64,000 nt of DNA from an uncultured Eggerthella sp. (lineage in GTDB: Bacteria; Actinomycetota; Coriobacteriia; Coriobacteriales; Eggerthellaceae), in contig USDX01000010.1 of the NCBI GenBank assembly GCA_900553605.1, positions 1 to 64,000 of the forward strand, written 5' to 3'. The notes below the pieces were generated by a model. The model was not told the origin of the DNA. It did no database searches and saw only the letters and a program-made list of their open reading frames with translations. The translations under genes and the position numbers were made by a program. Positions 10,769-19,686 of the stretch are shown piece by piece; position 1 is the first letter of the stretch, and every line of letters starts with the position of its first letter.

Positions 10769-11887
10769 CTATTCGCCGCCAATCTCTACAACACGCGCCA
10801 ACGTGGAAAGCGCCGGGCTCACCTTTTCCGCATTGGTGGCAGTCACAAACGTCTGTACCTCGCCGGAGATCAGAGAAAGCAGCGCATCACGGCGCATCTC
10901 ATCAAGCTCACTCATCACATCGTCGAGCAGTAAAACAGGATTTTGCCCTAATCGTTCCGCGATAAGCGCAACCTGTGCCATCTTAAACGCCAGAACCAAG
11001 CTTCGCTGCTGCCCCTGCGAGGCAAACTGCTGAGCGTTGAGTCCATCGAGGTAGAACTCTACCAGATCAAGCTGAGGGCCATAAAGGGACATACGCCGCT
11101 CATGCTCCCTATGGGCATCCTTTTCCATTGCGCTGACAAGCCGCTCCTGTGCGGCAGTCCTGCCGAGCGCCTCAACCGAAGGAATACGGTCGAGATCGAA
11201 TGACCTGCGAAGCCATGATGGAATGTACACCAGCTCAACCGATTCGCGTCCACCCGAAATCTCTCGATAGTATTCCTTCAAGTACGGGGAAAGCGCAGCA
11301 ATCATCTCGCAACGCAAGCGGTACAGCTGCGAACCAACCGCAGCCACAACCTCGTTGATACTCTGGAGGAATAGAGGCGAAACACTCTCTTTCAGATAAC
11401 GGTTCTTCTGCCGAAGGATCTTTTCGTAGTCCTTTCGTACCGCATGGTAGTTTGCGCTCAGCTGGGCACCCATCTGGTCAACCTGCGCTCGTTTAAACGA
11501 CTGGGAGCCTTTCACCAACTCCAAATCCTCAGGAGAAAACAGTACGGAAGGCAACGTGCCTCGGATATCACGAGGACGTTTCTTCTTCCCATTGACAAAA
11601 TACTCGCGTGTTTCACGTGAAACACGCAATTCCACATCGAGGCATCGACCATCGCCGCATATTTCCGCTGAAAATATGCCAGCATCTTGACCGGCGCGAA
11701 CCAAGTGGCTGGGCGTCGAACTACGGAACGACGAGCAAGCCGTGACGAGTTGAATACCTTCAAGAAGGTTTGTTTTGCCCACCGCATTAGGCCCAACAAT
11801 TAAGGTTAGACCCCCGATGCCGTCAAGTTCGAACTGTTCATACGACCTGAAATTACGACACGCGATTTTTTCGATAGCGAGCCCCAT
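10769..11887 (-). CDS. recF: DNA replication and repair protein RecF
   Basis: The product is 372 residues from the ATG at 11887. It has an SMC-like ATPase head with Walker A VGPNAVGKTN, and Walker B PVLLLDDVMSELD near the C-terminus. RecF loads RecA at gaps with RecO/RecR. The longer frame to 11959 would overlap dnaN and lacks the IEKIACRNFRSYE start context. A perfect parS lies inside the gene and reads V-S-R-E-T in frame. Confidence 0.95.
   Translation of the reverse strand: MGLAIEKIACRNFRSYEQFELDGIGGLTLIVGPNAVGKTNLLEGIQLVTACSSFRSSTPSHLVRAGQDAGIFSAEICGDGRCLDVELRVSRETREYFVNGKKKRPRDIRGTLPSVLFSPEDLELVKGSQSFKRAQVDQMGAQLSANYHAVRKDYEKILRQKNRYLKESVSPLFLQSINEVVAAVGSQLYRLRCEMIAALSPYLKEYYREISGGRESVELVYIPSWLRRSFDLDRIPSVEALGRTAAQERLVSAMEKDAHREHERRMSLYGPQLDLVEFYLDGLNAQQFASQGQQRSLVLAFKMAQVALIAERLGQNPVLLLDDVMSELDEMRRDALLSLISGEVQTFVTATNAEKVSPALSTLARVVEIGGE
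11609..11624. promoter_or_regulatory. parS: perfect parS site inside recF
   Basis: TGTTTCACGTGAAACA matches the consensus at 16/16. The dyad extends by GCG/CGC on each side. It is the perfect site nearest the dnaA-dnaN region. Confidence 0.93.
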
Positions 11888-11906
11888 GGAGCCAGAAACC
11901 CACAAT

Positions 11907-13004
11907 CTACACGCGCACAGGCATGATGAGGTAAAGGAAGTTCTCACCTTCTGTGGCACGCAGGATGCCAGGCTTCATAGACCCGAACAAGTCAAGATGA
12001 ACCGCGTCAGTGTCGATGGAGTTCAAGCCATCGAGCATAAAGGTGAAGTTGAATGCAATATCAACCGATTCGCCATCGACCTCGCAGATAAGATTCTCCT
12101 GAGCGTTGCCAATATCCTGAGAGTTGGTAAGCAGGGTCACCACTCCGGATTCAGCATCTACGCGAACCTGCACAGGAGAAACCTTGTTACTCAGCAGAGA
12201 AACACGACGGACCGCATCGGTAAGCGCATGAGTTGAAAGCGTTGCACGGGTGGAATGACCCTCGGCAATCAACTGTTTATAGTTCGGGAAGGTACCCTCG
12301 ATGCGGCGGTTGATAAACGTGGTGTCACGATAGGTAACTACGATCTGGTTGTCGTTAAGCGCAATCGTAATAGGGTCTTCCGACTGAGGGAGGGAAGCGA
12401 TGTCTTGAAGGAAAGAGCCGGAAATAACCGCCTCGAACTCTTCGGGGCATGGCGAATCGAGTTCGGTTTCGGAAACAGCCAGACGGTAGGAGTCGGTCGC
12501 CACCATCTTCAAAGTGGAGCCCACGCAAGAAACGAGAACACCCGTAAGCACAATGCGCGTCTCGTCGTGAGAAACCACCTTAGCGGTGCGCTTGACCATC
12601 GAAGAAAACGCGTTGAAGGGGAACGAAGCTTCCTGATCGGCTTCGATTTCAGGGAAGGCGGGGAAGTCGAGGGGGTTGAGCGCCTTCAAGGAGAACGTGG
12701 TGCTATCGCAGAATACCGTTGCGGTAGTTTCGTCTGCCTCAACACGAACAGCCATATCGGGGAGATTCTTAATGATGTCACCGAAGAGCTTTGCTGGTAC
12801 CACTGTTTCACCGGGTTCTTCCACCATGGCGAAGCACGTTACCTTGATGGAGAGTTCGAGGTTGGTGGTTTGAAGGGTAATTCTTCCCTCTTCAGCTTTG
12901 ATATACACGCCAGCAAGAATGGAAAGCGTAGAACGGGTGGAGGATCCTTTAACTACAACCGCTAGGGCATTTTGAAGCTCCGATTGGTTAACGCTGAATT
13001 TCAT
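11907..13004 (-). CDS. dnaN: DNA polymerase III sliding clamp (beta subunit)
   Basis: This 365-residue protein has the three repeated clamp domains and ends in the typical LIMPVRV. It forms the ring that tethers polymerase to DNA. The ATG at 13004 has AGGAG upstream. It is separated from dnaA by the 318-base DnaA-box region and followed 19 bases later by recF. Confidence 0.97.
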   Translation of the reverse strand: MKFSVNQSELQNALAVVVKGSSTRSTLSILAGVYIKAEEGRITLQTTNLELSIKVTCFAMVEEPGETVVPAKLFGDIIKNLPDMAVRVEADETTATVFCDSTTFSLKALNPLDFPAFPEIEADQEASFPFNAFSSMVKRTAKVVSHDETRIVLTGVLVSCVGSTLKMVATDSYRLAVSETELDSPCPEEFEAVISGSFLQDIASLPQSEDPITIALNDNQIVVTYRDTTFINRRIEGTFPNYKQLIAEGHSTRATLSTHALTDAVRRVSLLSNKVSPVQVRVDAESGVVTLLTNSQDIGNAQENLICEVDGESVDIAFNFTFMLDGLNSIDTDAVHLDLFGSMKPGILRATEGENFLYLIMPVRV

Positions 13005-13322
13005 TAATGCTCCTGTCCTTTGTTTCTCTTGGCTATGATACCTGTTCTAGCCAAGCTGACTGTCGATCGGGAACGGAGTTCCATGATCGAGTTTTCCTCC
13101 GCTTTAATTCCTTCTCTATTCTTTAATAAATAACTAATAGTAGAAGTAATAATCAGGGTGGATATGTTGATAACTTTTCTTTTGCCTGATGAACGCGGAA
13201 AAACATCTGTCGGGAACCCTGTGGAAAAGCACCTTGGTTATCCACAGGGAAAACGTGGGGAAAACTTCTTCCACAAAGGTACGGGGTAATCCCCACACTT
13301 TGTCACCGTTTATCAACAGGTT
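13005..13322. other. oriC: oriC part 1: dnaA-dnaN spacer with DnaA boxes
   Basis: The spacer holds a consensus box TTATCCACA (13239-13247) and one-mismatch boxes at 13165-13173 (minus), 13221-13229 (minus) and 13310-13318. A weaker box is at 13267-13275. An A+T-rich stretch lies at ~13105-13155. Next to the 13165 box, bases 13135-13152 read TAA-TAG-TAG-AAG-TAA-TAA, six trinucleotides fitting the DnaA-trio pattern. Together they indicate a DnaA-dependent unwinding site or a regulatory half of the origin. Confidence 0.82.
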
Positions 13323-14876
13323 TTAATACTGCTGGATGCGAATTTTTTCGCGCACCGCTTCCAGTTCTTCGCGCAGGTTTCGGTCTTCCTGCATCTGGCT
13401 TGAAATAAGCTCGCACGAGTGAAGCACCGTGGTGTGATCGCGGTTGAACGCTTTGCCGATGTTACTTAGCGTCGTTTCCGACAAGTCACGGCACAGATAG
13501 ATCGCAACCTGTCGTGGCCGCACAATGCTTCTTGCCCTTCCGCGCCCCACGATGTCCTTATGCGAAACGCCGTAAAAATCTTCAACGGCTGCTTGGATCA
13601 TCTCTATCGTGATGCGTTTCTTGCCTCCGCCGATAAAGTGGTTGCCCAGAAGCTCCTTTACCTGACCCTCCGAAAGCGTGTGGTCCTTGTTCATCTTCAT
13701 GGCGAATATCACGTTGGTGATAGCGCTCTTCAGCTCGCGAATGTTTGAGCTGGAATTGTCCACGATGTAGTCGAGTATTTCGTCCGTGATGACAAACGAT
13801 GTGTTTTCGCGACTCTGGTAGTGGCGAATAAGGCTTTTGATGATGTTTCGTTTCGTCTCGTCATCGGGTGGCTGGATATCTATCGTGGCTCCCGAGTTGA
13901 ATCGGGATACATAGCGTTCGTCGAGGTCGATATTCTTTGGCGCTCGGTCTGCGGAGAACACAAACTGCTTACCCTTTGGAATCATCGAATTGAAGATGCG
14001 GAACAGCGCGTTGAGCGTGCCGGGCTTGCTCTGGAGTCCCTGAATGTCGTCGATGAGCAGTACGTCCGCCTGCTGGAAATAACCCTCAAAGTTCTTGAAG
14101 CTTTGTTTGTCGACGCTTTTTTCTATTGCAGCGTCTGAGTAGCGGTTTACCAGTTCCATCGAATCGATATAGCACACGTTGAGCTCTGGACGGGTTTCCT
14201 TGATGTAGTTTTGGATCGCGCACATAAGGTGCGTTTTGCCTACACCTGATCGTCCATATATAAACAGTGGGTTCAACTCGGATGAGCCAGGGCGGTCTGC
14301 AACCTCTACTGCCATGTTGTAGGCCATGCGGTTCGACTCGCCGATAACGAAGGAGTCGAAGGTGAGCGCGGCTTCTCCTGTTGCTTCGTTGTCGTTTCCG
14401 CTCGTCTCGGTGTTCTGCGATTGCGGTTCGGACGTTTCCGCCTGCGTTGCCGAATGGCTGGGCTGGGGCGCGGGTGTGCTAGCGGGCTGTGCGCTTGGGG
14501 CAGGTGCGCTTTGTGCGTTTGGCGCTGCGGGTGTCGGCTGCTGCTGGACCGCTTGCGGTGCGGCAGCAGGGGCGGAAGAGGTCGCGGCGGGTGCGGTCTG
14601 GGCCGAAGGCACTGGTGTCGTCGCGGTGGGGTCGACCTCTATCAGTACCTGAAAATCCAGGTTGTATAGATCGTTGAGTGCTTTCTGGATATCTTTCAGG
14701 TAATGCTTCTCAATCCAATCTTTAATAAAGGCATTGTCCGAGGTGAGCATGATGAAACCAGGGCTTGCTGCCTGGATTTGAACACGCGAGAAGAACGCAT
14801 CGATTTGCGATGCGTTAATGGTGGGATACGACTTCAGCTGTCGCATCAGATCTGTCCACGTTTGTTCGATATCCAT
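13323..14876 (-). CDS. dnaA: chromosomal replication initiator DnaA
   Basis: This 517-residue protein has all four domains. Domain I is at the N-terminus. An Ala/Pro/Gln-rich linker (domain II) spans residues ~80-165. The AAA+ domain has Walker A GRSGVGKTH and Walker B VLLIDDIQGL. The C-terminal helix-turn-helix has the signature FNRDHTTVLHSC. It binds TTATCCACA boxes on both sides of its own gene. The ATG has only a weak ribosome-binding site. It lies 50 bases after the Bergerat-ATPase gene, so the two may share a transcript. Confidence 0.97.
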   Translation of the reverse strand: MDIEQTWTDLMRQLKSYPTINASQIDAFFSRVQIQAASPGFIMLTSDNAFIKDWIEKHYLKDIQKALNDLYNLDFQVLIEVDPTATTPVPSAQTAPAATSSAPAAAPQAVQQQPTPAAPNAQSAPAPSAQPASTPAPQPSHSATQAETSEPQSQNTETSGNDNEATGEAALTFDSFVIGESNRMAYNMAVEVADRPGSSELNPLFIYGRSGVGKTHLMCAIQNYIKETRPELNVCYIDSMELVNRYSDAAIEKSVDKQSFKNFEGYFQQADVLLIDDIQGLQSKPGTLNALFRIFNSMIPKGKQFVFSADRAPKNIDLDERYVSRFNSGATIDIQPPDDETKRNIIKSLIRHYQSRENTSFVITDEILDYIVDNSSSNIRELKSAITNVIFAMKMNKDHTLSEGQVKELLGNHFIGGGKKRITIEMIQAAVEDFYGVSHKDIVGRGRARSIVRPRQVAIYLCRDLSETTLSNIGKAFNRDHTTVLHSCELISSQMQEDRNLREELEAVREKIRIQQY

Positions 14877-14926
14877 AAGGTTCTACGTAGTTCCATTCCG
14901 TTGGCGTGGGATGCGCCGTCTGTCGT

Positions 14927-16303
14927 TTACAAGGATAGGGCAACCTGCGTGCCTCGTGGGGTGAGCGTCCTTTTCTTATTCACCTTTTCCACGAGACCTG
15001 CTTCTTCCATTTTTGAAAAAGCGGTATGTACGCTAGCCACTGCAATATCGGTGGCCTTGCTGACTTCGCTTACGCCTAGGGTGTTGTTCGGGAGGAGGGC
15101 TTTGAGCACGGCAACTTCGTTCTCGGTGAGGTCGGGAATCTGCGCCGCCTCAATTTCTTCGTCTGTTGTCCGCGACGCAACCAGGCTGATGGTTACCACC
15201 GATCCCTGATTCACATTGTCTTTGATTTCGATATGCCCGTGGGAGGTGCTTAGGTAGTCTTTTACAATAGGCAAGCCCGACCCTACGCCTCGTATGTAGC
15301 GTTTCATCGGCTCTATGGCAGAGGAAAACCCGGGTTCCTGCACAAGGTCTTTGTGCTTGATGCCTGGGCCCTGATCTGCAAAACGAATAGTGTTGCCTTG
15401 ATCGAAAATAGACACCACTACTTCGTTGAAGTTGGCGTGGATGAAATTTTCGGATACTTCCCTGATTACGGTGTAGGGGATCATCCCACCTGCTTCTTTG
15501 GCGTTTTTGTAGGTCAAGGAGGCAATGTGCTCAATGTATTCGTGCGTGGGGCCTCCCTGCACTTGTATTACACGTGGTGCTGTTTTTAGCGAATCGTATA
15601 TAGCAATGCGTGCGGGCGTGGTTATGTGGTGGTAGTCGAAGCTCTGCGAGGGCGCAGCCTCTTCGACGGATTCGATGATGCCGCCATTCATCGTGTGGGC
15701 ATAGTCCTCGTCATACGTTGCTTGCTCCACAAAGGAGGGCACGAATGGCTGCTCGCTCTGGTAGGCATCCGAAGCCGGTTGCTGCACCGTTTGGGGGTAG
15801 AGCTGCGCCGCCGCTGGCTGCATAACGTGAGGGTTGGCTGCGGGGGCGAACTGCTGAAACGCTTGTTGGGGATAGCTGGCCTGTGGTTGCTGGTACCCGA
15901 CGGGGTAGCTCGGGGCCCCCTGGGCTCCGAGCTGCGGCTCTAGATTGCTGGCTATATTGGCAGAGGGCGATTGCTCATGTGGTGCTTGGCCGTTGACGTT
16001 TGTCATTTGCGTTGCGAAAGGCTGGTTGCCTGCCGGTACGGCGCAGCCAAGTTGTGGATAACCACCATAAGGCATGCCATAGGGCATGCCTGGATAAGGT
16101 TGTGCTTGAGCGCCTTGAGTGGGGTAGGGAGGAAATTGCCCTTGCCCGTACCCGTAGGGGGGAATGGATGTTTGGGCGGGCTGAGTGTTTGGCATCGCCG
16201 CTTCGGTTGCAGGCTGCTCCTCGTCGTAGGGAGGGTATGGCGCTGACCCCTGTTCCCCCGCTTGTTCCATCGGCTGCATATGTGGTGCGTTTTCTTGGTT
16301 CAT
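14927..16303 (-). CDS. Bergerat-fold ATPase with winged-helix tail, next to dnaA
   Basis: I do not recognise a named family. From the ATG at 16303 (GGAAAG upstream) the product is 458 residues; an ATG at 16387 is possible but has no ribosome-binding site. Residues 1-225 are Pro/Gln/Tyr/Ala-rich and probably disordered. Residues ~230-380 are a histidine-kinase-like ATPase: N-box REVSENFIHAN (281-291), G1 DQGPG (310-314), G2 GVGSGL (339-344). There is no dimerisation/His-phosphoacceptor domain and no membrane segment. Residues ~392-455 look like a MarR/winged-helix fold (TENEVAVLKALL, VHTAFSKMEEAGLVEK). It could be an anti-sigma-like kinase or a DNA-binding ATPase. Its place between dnaA and the second DnaA-box cluster suggests a link to initiation or dnaA expression, which is inference. 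Confidence 0.85.
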   Translation of the reverse strand: MNQENAPHMQPMEQAGEQGSAPYPPYDEEQPATEAAMPNTQPAQTSIPPYGYGQGQFPPYPTQGAQAQPYPGMPYGMPYGGYPQLGCAVPAGNQPFATQMTNVNGQAPHEQSPSANIASNLEPQLGAQGAPSYPVGYQQPQASYPQQAFQQFAPAANPHVMQPAAAQLYPQTVQQPASDAYQSEQPFVPSFVEQATYDEDYAHTMNGGIIESVEEAAPSQSFDYHHITTPARIAIYDSLKTAPRVIQVQGGPTHEYIEHIASLTYKNAKEAGGMIPYTVIREVSENFIHANFNEVVVSIFDQGNTIRFADQGPGIKHKDLVQEPGFSSAIEPMKRYIRGVGSGLPIVKDYLSTSHGHIEIKDNVNQGSVVTISLVASRTTDEEIEAAQIPDLTENEVAVLKALLPNNTLGVSEVSKATDIAVASVHTAFSKMEEAGLVEKVNKKRTLTPRGTQVALSL

Positions 16304-16867
16304 GATGCTTTCCGATTTTTTCAAAACATGAGAAAAAGAGCCCGACCGATATTCCTCTACAAGGCACAGATCGAGCTGATTTTTCATTCATTCTAGACGG
16401 TTATTCACACTTTTTCAAACTTTCCACCGTCTTTTCCTCGTGTTTTCGGAGTTTTCAACATTCTTTCAATAAAATGTGGAAAACATTGAAAACGCCTGAA
16501 GAAAAATGTGAAAAACCTGAAAGGCATTTTGGAAAACTATTTTGGAAAAGGAGCTTTAGCGCTTTCACTTTTGGCTGTTGAAGTCAAGGTGTTTAAACCG
16601 CTTTGCTGATATGCATACAACAGGCAAATTGGGATGTTAATAACAATAAAAGACCAGCTAAAAGCCTGTATTTTATGGAGTTTGAACCGCTTTTCCACCT
16701 ATATTCTGAAGACGAATTATTGTTTCCTGAAGGGGTCGCTGCGGCCTCTGGGATAATGTGGGAAAGTATCCTGAAACACCTGGAAAGTTATCAACATTAT
16801 CCACAATGCTATATAAACAAATTGTGCATAAGTTGCTTTCCTTGGGGAAAAGTGAGGTGGACAAGCT
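16304..16867. other. oriC: oriC part 2: divergent spacer with DnaA boxes
   Basis: This A+T-rich spacer separates the leftward and rightward gene sets. Two boxes stand back to back at 16788-16805 (TTATCAACA then TTATCCACA). Others are TTATTCACA at 16401-16409, a minus-strand box at 16475-16483 and a minus-strand TTATGCACA at 16823-16831. Strand polarity of genes flips here, as expected at the replication start. Repeated short TTTTCA/GAAAAT strings fill the left half. Confidence 0.8.
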
Positions 16868-17377
16868 ATGAAGATCGCTATCCCATTGGATGAAAACGGC
16901 ATGCTTCCCGATCGTTTTGGAAAATATTCGTCTCCAGAACTGCGTCGTGACGGCAACAATATTTGTTCATTCCCTGTCGAGGTGTCAGATGTGCCGGAGG
17001 GGGCTAGGTCCCTTGCTCTTTCGCTTGTTGATTACGATTCCATTCCCGTATGCGGCTTTGCTTGGATTCATTGGGCCGCTTGCGGGGTGAGCCCTGATAC
17101 TGCCTTGATTCCCGAAAACGCCAGCCATAGCGGCGAATTCTCCTTTGTTCAGGGTTCGAACAGCTGCCTGTCCCGTGCTGAGGAAACAAGCAAAGAAGTG
17201 ATTCGCGGGTATATCGGACCGTGTCCACCCGATAAGGATCACCGTTATACGCTTACGGTGTATGCGCTTGATTGCGAACTTGATTTGCAGCCTGGCTTTT
17301 ATTTCAACGAGTTCCACTGGGCCTTGCAGGGTCACGTTCTCGACAGCGACGAGCTGAATGTCGTTAGCAGGGCGTAG
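16868..17377 (+). CDS. YbhB/YbcL-like PEBP-family protein
   Basis: This 169-residue protein resembles bacterial phosphatidylethanolamine-binding/Raf-kinase-inhibitor-like proteins: RSLALSLVDYDSIPVCGFAWIHW, then IGPCPPDKDHRYTLTVYALD and the final GHVL strand. Such proteins bind small anionic ligands; the cellular role is generally unknown. GAGGTGG precedes the ATG. It is an unusual neighbour for oriC and rpmH and is transcribed away from the origin spacer. Confidence 0.82.
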   Translation: MKIAIPLDENGMLPDRFGKYSSPELRRDGNNICSFPVEVSDVPEGARSLALSLVDYDSIPVCGFAWIHWAACGVSPDTALIPENASHSGEFSFVQGSNSCLSRAEETSKEVIRGYIGPCPPDKDHRYTLTVYALDCELDLQPGFYFNEFHWALQGHVLDSDELNVVSRA

Positions 17378-17443
17378 CGTCGCCGTTTGCGTGTGCATTC
17401 TGTGATGACCCATAAAATAGGGTGCCTGTCTCTTTCTTTATTA

Positions 17444-17471
17444 TTGACGCGCAGCTTCTTCATCGTATAAT
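17444..17471 (+). promoter_or_regulatory. promoter of the rpmH operon
   Basis: TTGACG (17444-17449) and TATAAT (17466-17471) are 16 bases apart. They lie 33 bases before the rpmH start codon. Confidence 0.85.
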
Positions 17472-17504
17472 TTCGAAGTTACTGTAAATCTGAAAGGAAA
17501 AGTA

Positions 17505-17639
17505 ATGAAGCGCACCTATCAACCGAACACCCGCAAGCGCGCAAAGACTCACGGCTTCCGTGCACGTATGGCTACCAAGAGCGGCCGCGCCGTTCTCTCT
17601 GCTCGCCGTGCAAAGGGCCGCAAGCGTCTCTGTGCCTAA
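17505..17639 (+). CDS. rpmH: 50S ribosomal protein L34
   Basis: The 44-residue product starts MKRTYQPNTRKRAKTHGF and ends in a basic GRKRL stretch, the standard L34 sequence and length. It is a small structural protein of the large ribosomal subunit. GAAAGGA precedes the ATG. It is the first gene of the rpmH-rnpA-yidD-yidC-jag-rsmG cluster. Confidence 0.97.
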   Translation: MKRTYQPNTRKRAKTHGFRARMATKSGRAVLSARRAKGRKRLCA

Positions 17640-17657
17640 CTTTCCTTGTGAGAAACC

Positions 17658-17981
17658 GTGTTAGGAACCATCAAATCCAGCACTGAGATCTCCTACCTGT
17701 TCTCGCACGGAAAAAGACATGCAACTCCCTGCGTAACTATGATCGTGTACCGGGGAGATACCCAACACGGCCCTAGTGGCCGTGTTGCTTTTATAGCGGG
17801 CAAGAAGAACGGTAATGCGGTGTGGCGCAATTCAGCGAAGCGCCGCTTGCGTGCCGTTTGCCACGATATCGGTGGCCCTTGGCCGGAGTTGAATGTCATT
17901 TTCATGGCTAACAGGAAAACAACGCGTGTTGAATACCAGAAGTTGGTTTCCACATGCAAGAAGATCATGGAATCGTATTAA
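17658..17981 (+). CDS. rnpA: ribonuclease P protein component
   Basis: The 107-residue product has the RNase P protein signature (KNGNAVWRNSAKRRLRAV, matching the RNR motif). It is the protein cofactor of the ribozyme that trims tRNA 5' ends. It begins with GTG 18 bases after rpmH, the conserved order. The upstream ribosome-binding site is weak. Confidence 0.93.
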   Translation: MLGTIKSSTEISYLFSHGKRHATPCVTMIVYRGDTQHGPSGRVAFIAGKKNGNAVWRNSAKRRLRAVCHDIGGPWPELNVIFMANRKTTRVEYQKLVSTCKKIMESY

Positions 17982-17990
17982 GGCAAGTAT

Positions 17991-18251
17991 TTGGTCTTGA
18001 ATGTCTGGTCGAAAATATCAGCTATCCCCAAGGGGATCCTGTTGTTGATGATCAAGTTCTACCGCCTTGCTATATCGCCCTTGCTCCCCGCAACTTGTCG
18101 GTTCATTCCCACTTGTTCGGAATATGGGCTTGTTGCGGTTCAGCGATTCGGTTTCCTTAAAGGTCTGTATCTCACATGCAAGCGCATTCTGCGCTGCAGA
18201 CCAGGTGGAGGACGTGGGTATGACCCCGTGCCGGATACCTTTCATCTTTAA
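17991..18251 (+). CDS. yidD: membrane protein insertion efficiency factor YidD
   Basis: The frame encodes up to 86 residues with the YidD pattern: IKFYRLAISPLL, CRFIPTCSEYG, KRILRCRPGG and GYDPVP. YidD is a small amphipathic membrane-associated protein helping YidC. The start is uncertain. A TTG at 17991 opens the frame, but family members usually begin about 10 residues before the FYR motif, which would place the start near 18030-18045 behind AAGGGG. Confidence 0.88.
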   Translation: MVLNVWSKISAIPKGILLLMIKFYRLAISPLLPATCRFIPTCSEYGLVAVQRFGFLKGLYLTCKRILRCRPGGGRGYDPVPDTFHL

Positions 18252-18286
18252 TAATCAACCCCCGAACCGAGAGGACAAAGGTACAC

Positions 18287-19060
18287 ATGTGGGACGCGTT
18301 TAAAGACGCCATATTCTGGTGCATCGATGCTATGTATGGCTTCGTTGCTGACTGGGGTTTGGCGATCATCATCGTGACGCTTATTCTCCGTCTTATCCTG
18401 TTCCCCCTTATGCAGAAGCAGATCCGCTCTTCGTACCGAATGCAGCAGTTCACTCCTCGCATCCAGGAGATCCAGGAAAAGTACGCTGACGACCAGCAGC
18501 GTCAGGCTGAGGAAATGCAGAAGGTCTACGCAGAGATTGGCTTCAACCCCATTACCGGTTGCTTGCCTCTGTTCCTCCAGATGCCTATCTTCGTTGCTCT
18601 GTTCCAGGTACTGCAGGAAATGGGCTCCCGTACTGAAGGCATGACCTACTCTTTCTACAACATTCTGCCCTCGCTGCTTTCTTCGCCTTCCGCGATGCTT
18701 GGCCAGGGCTTCTTGGAGTTCTTGCCCTATGGCATTCTTCTCCTCCTGTTTGCATTCTGCACCTTCCTGCCCTCCCTGCTTCAGCAGATGGGCACGAACA
18801 GCCCGCAGAAGACCCAGACCATGGTTATGATGGGCATCATGTCCCTGTTCATGCTGTGGCTCGGCTGGGGCTCTCCTACTGGCGTTTTGCTGTTCTGGGC
18901 AACTTCTTCCGTATTCGGTGTTCTGCAGCAGGTAATCTCCACCAGGGTTATGAAGCACAAGGACGAAGAAGTCGAAGCTGAAAAAGTTGAGGTTAAGCCC
19001 GTGGAAGTTAACGTGGTTCGCAAGGAAAAGAAGCCTCGCCCTCACAAGAAGAGCAAGTAG
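18287..19060 (+). CDS. yidC: YidC/Oxa1-family membrane insertase
   Basis: This 257-residue protein has the Oxa1/YidC core: a first membrane segment at ~24-43 (LAIIIVTLILRLILFPL), the conserved Arg in the first helix, a cytoplasmic coiled hairpin (residues ~45-90), then several more membrane segments. A Lys/Arg-rich C-terminal tail could contact ribosomes. It inserts and folds inner-membrane proteins. It lacks the lipoprotein signal seen in Bacillus SpoIIIJ. Confidence 0.93.
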   Translation: MWDAFKDAIFWCIDAMYGFVADWGLAIIIVTLILRLILFPLMQKQIRSSYRMQQFTPRIQEIQEKYADDQQRQAEEMQKVYAEIGFNPITGCLPLFLQMPIFVALFQVLQEMGSRTEGMTYSFYNILPSLLSSPSAMLGQGFLEFLPYGILLLLFAFCTFLPSLLQQMGTNSPQKTQTMVMMGIMSLFMLWLGWGSPTGVLLFWATSSVFGVLQQVISTRVMKHKDEEVEAEKVEVKPVEVNVVRKEKKPRPHKKSK

Positions 19061-19141
19061 CGCTACTTCACATATTTTTTGCCGTCTCCTCCCCTTCGTG
19101 GTTCTACCGCGGAGGGGAGATTTGAATGTAAGGAGTTTTCA

Positions 19142-19675
19142 ATGGAAGAAGAGAACATGGTTCAGGGTGAATCCTCGTCTCAAGAGTACGAAGCCGAGGG
19201 TCAATACTCTGAAGAAGAAGTGGACAGGATTGCTGATACGGCTATTGAGGCCATTCAAGATATCTTGAAGTACTTCAATGTTGGAGAAGTGACCATCGAA
19301 GAGTATGAAGGCGATGAAGGTGAGCTTATCCTCGACATCACCGGCGATGATCTGGCTGTTTTGATTGGTCGCCACGGTCGTACGCTCGATTCGCTTCAGT
19401 TCCTTATTTCGTCTATTACGTCCCGTATTGTTGGTCATCGCTACCCTATCGTGGTTGATGTTGAGGGCTATAAGGCTCGTCAGCGCCAGAAGATCGAGGA
19501 CATCGCCTTGAATGCAGCCGATAAGGCGGTAGATCAGGATCGCAGCATCAAGCTCCGCCCCATGACTCCCTATGAGCGTCGCATTGTGCATATTGCCCTG
19601 CGTGGAGATGATCGCGTCGAGACCGTTTCCGAGGGCGAGGGTCGCGCCCGTCGTGTTGTGGTAAGCCCACGATAG
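19142..19675 (+). CDS. jag: Jag/KhpB-like KH-R3H RNA-binding protein
   Basis: From the ATG at 19142 (AAGGAG upstream) the protein is 177 residues. An acidic N-terminus with the EVDRIADTAIEAIQDIL helix leads to a KH domain (DLAVLIGRHGRTLDSLQFL) and a C-terminal R3H domain (RPMTPYERRIVHIAL). Such proteins bind RNA and are linked to cell-wall and division control. The position after yidC is conserved. A longer frame from 19079 has no ribosome-binding site. Confidence 0.92.
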   Translation: MEEENMVQGESSSQEYEAEGQYSEEEVDRIADTAIEAIQDILKYFNVGEVTIEEYEGDEGELILDITGDDLAVLIGRHGRTLDSLQFLISSITSRIVGHRYPIVVDVEGYKARQRQKIEDIALNAADKAVDQDRSIKLRPMTPYERRIVHIALRGDDRVETVSEGEGRARRVVVSPR

Positions 19676-19686
19676 GGGATTCTGGC

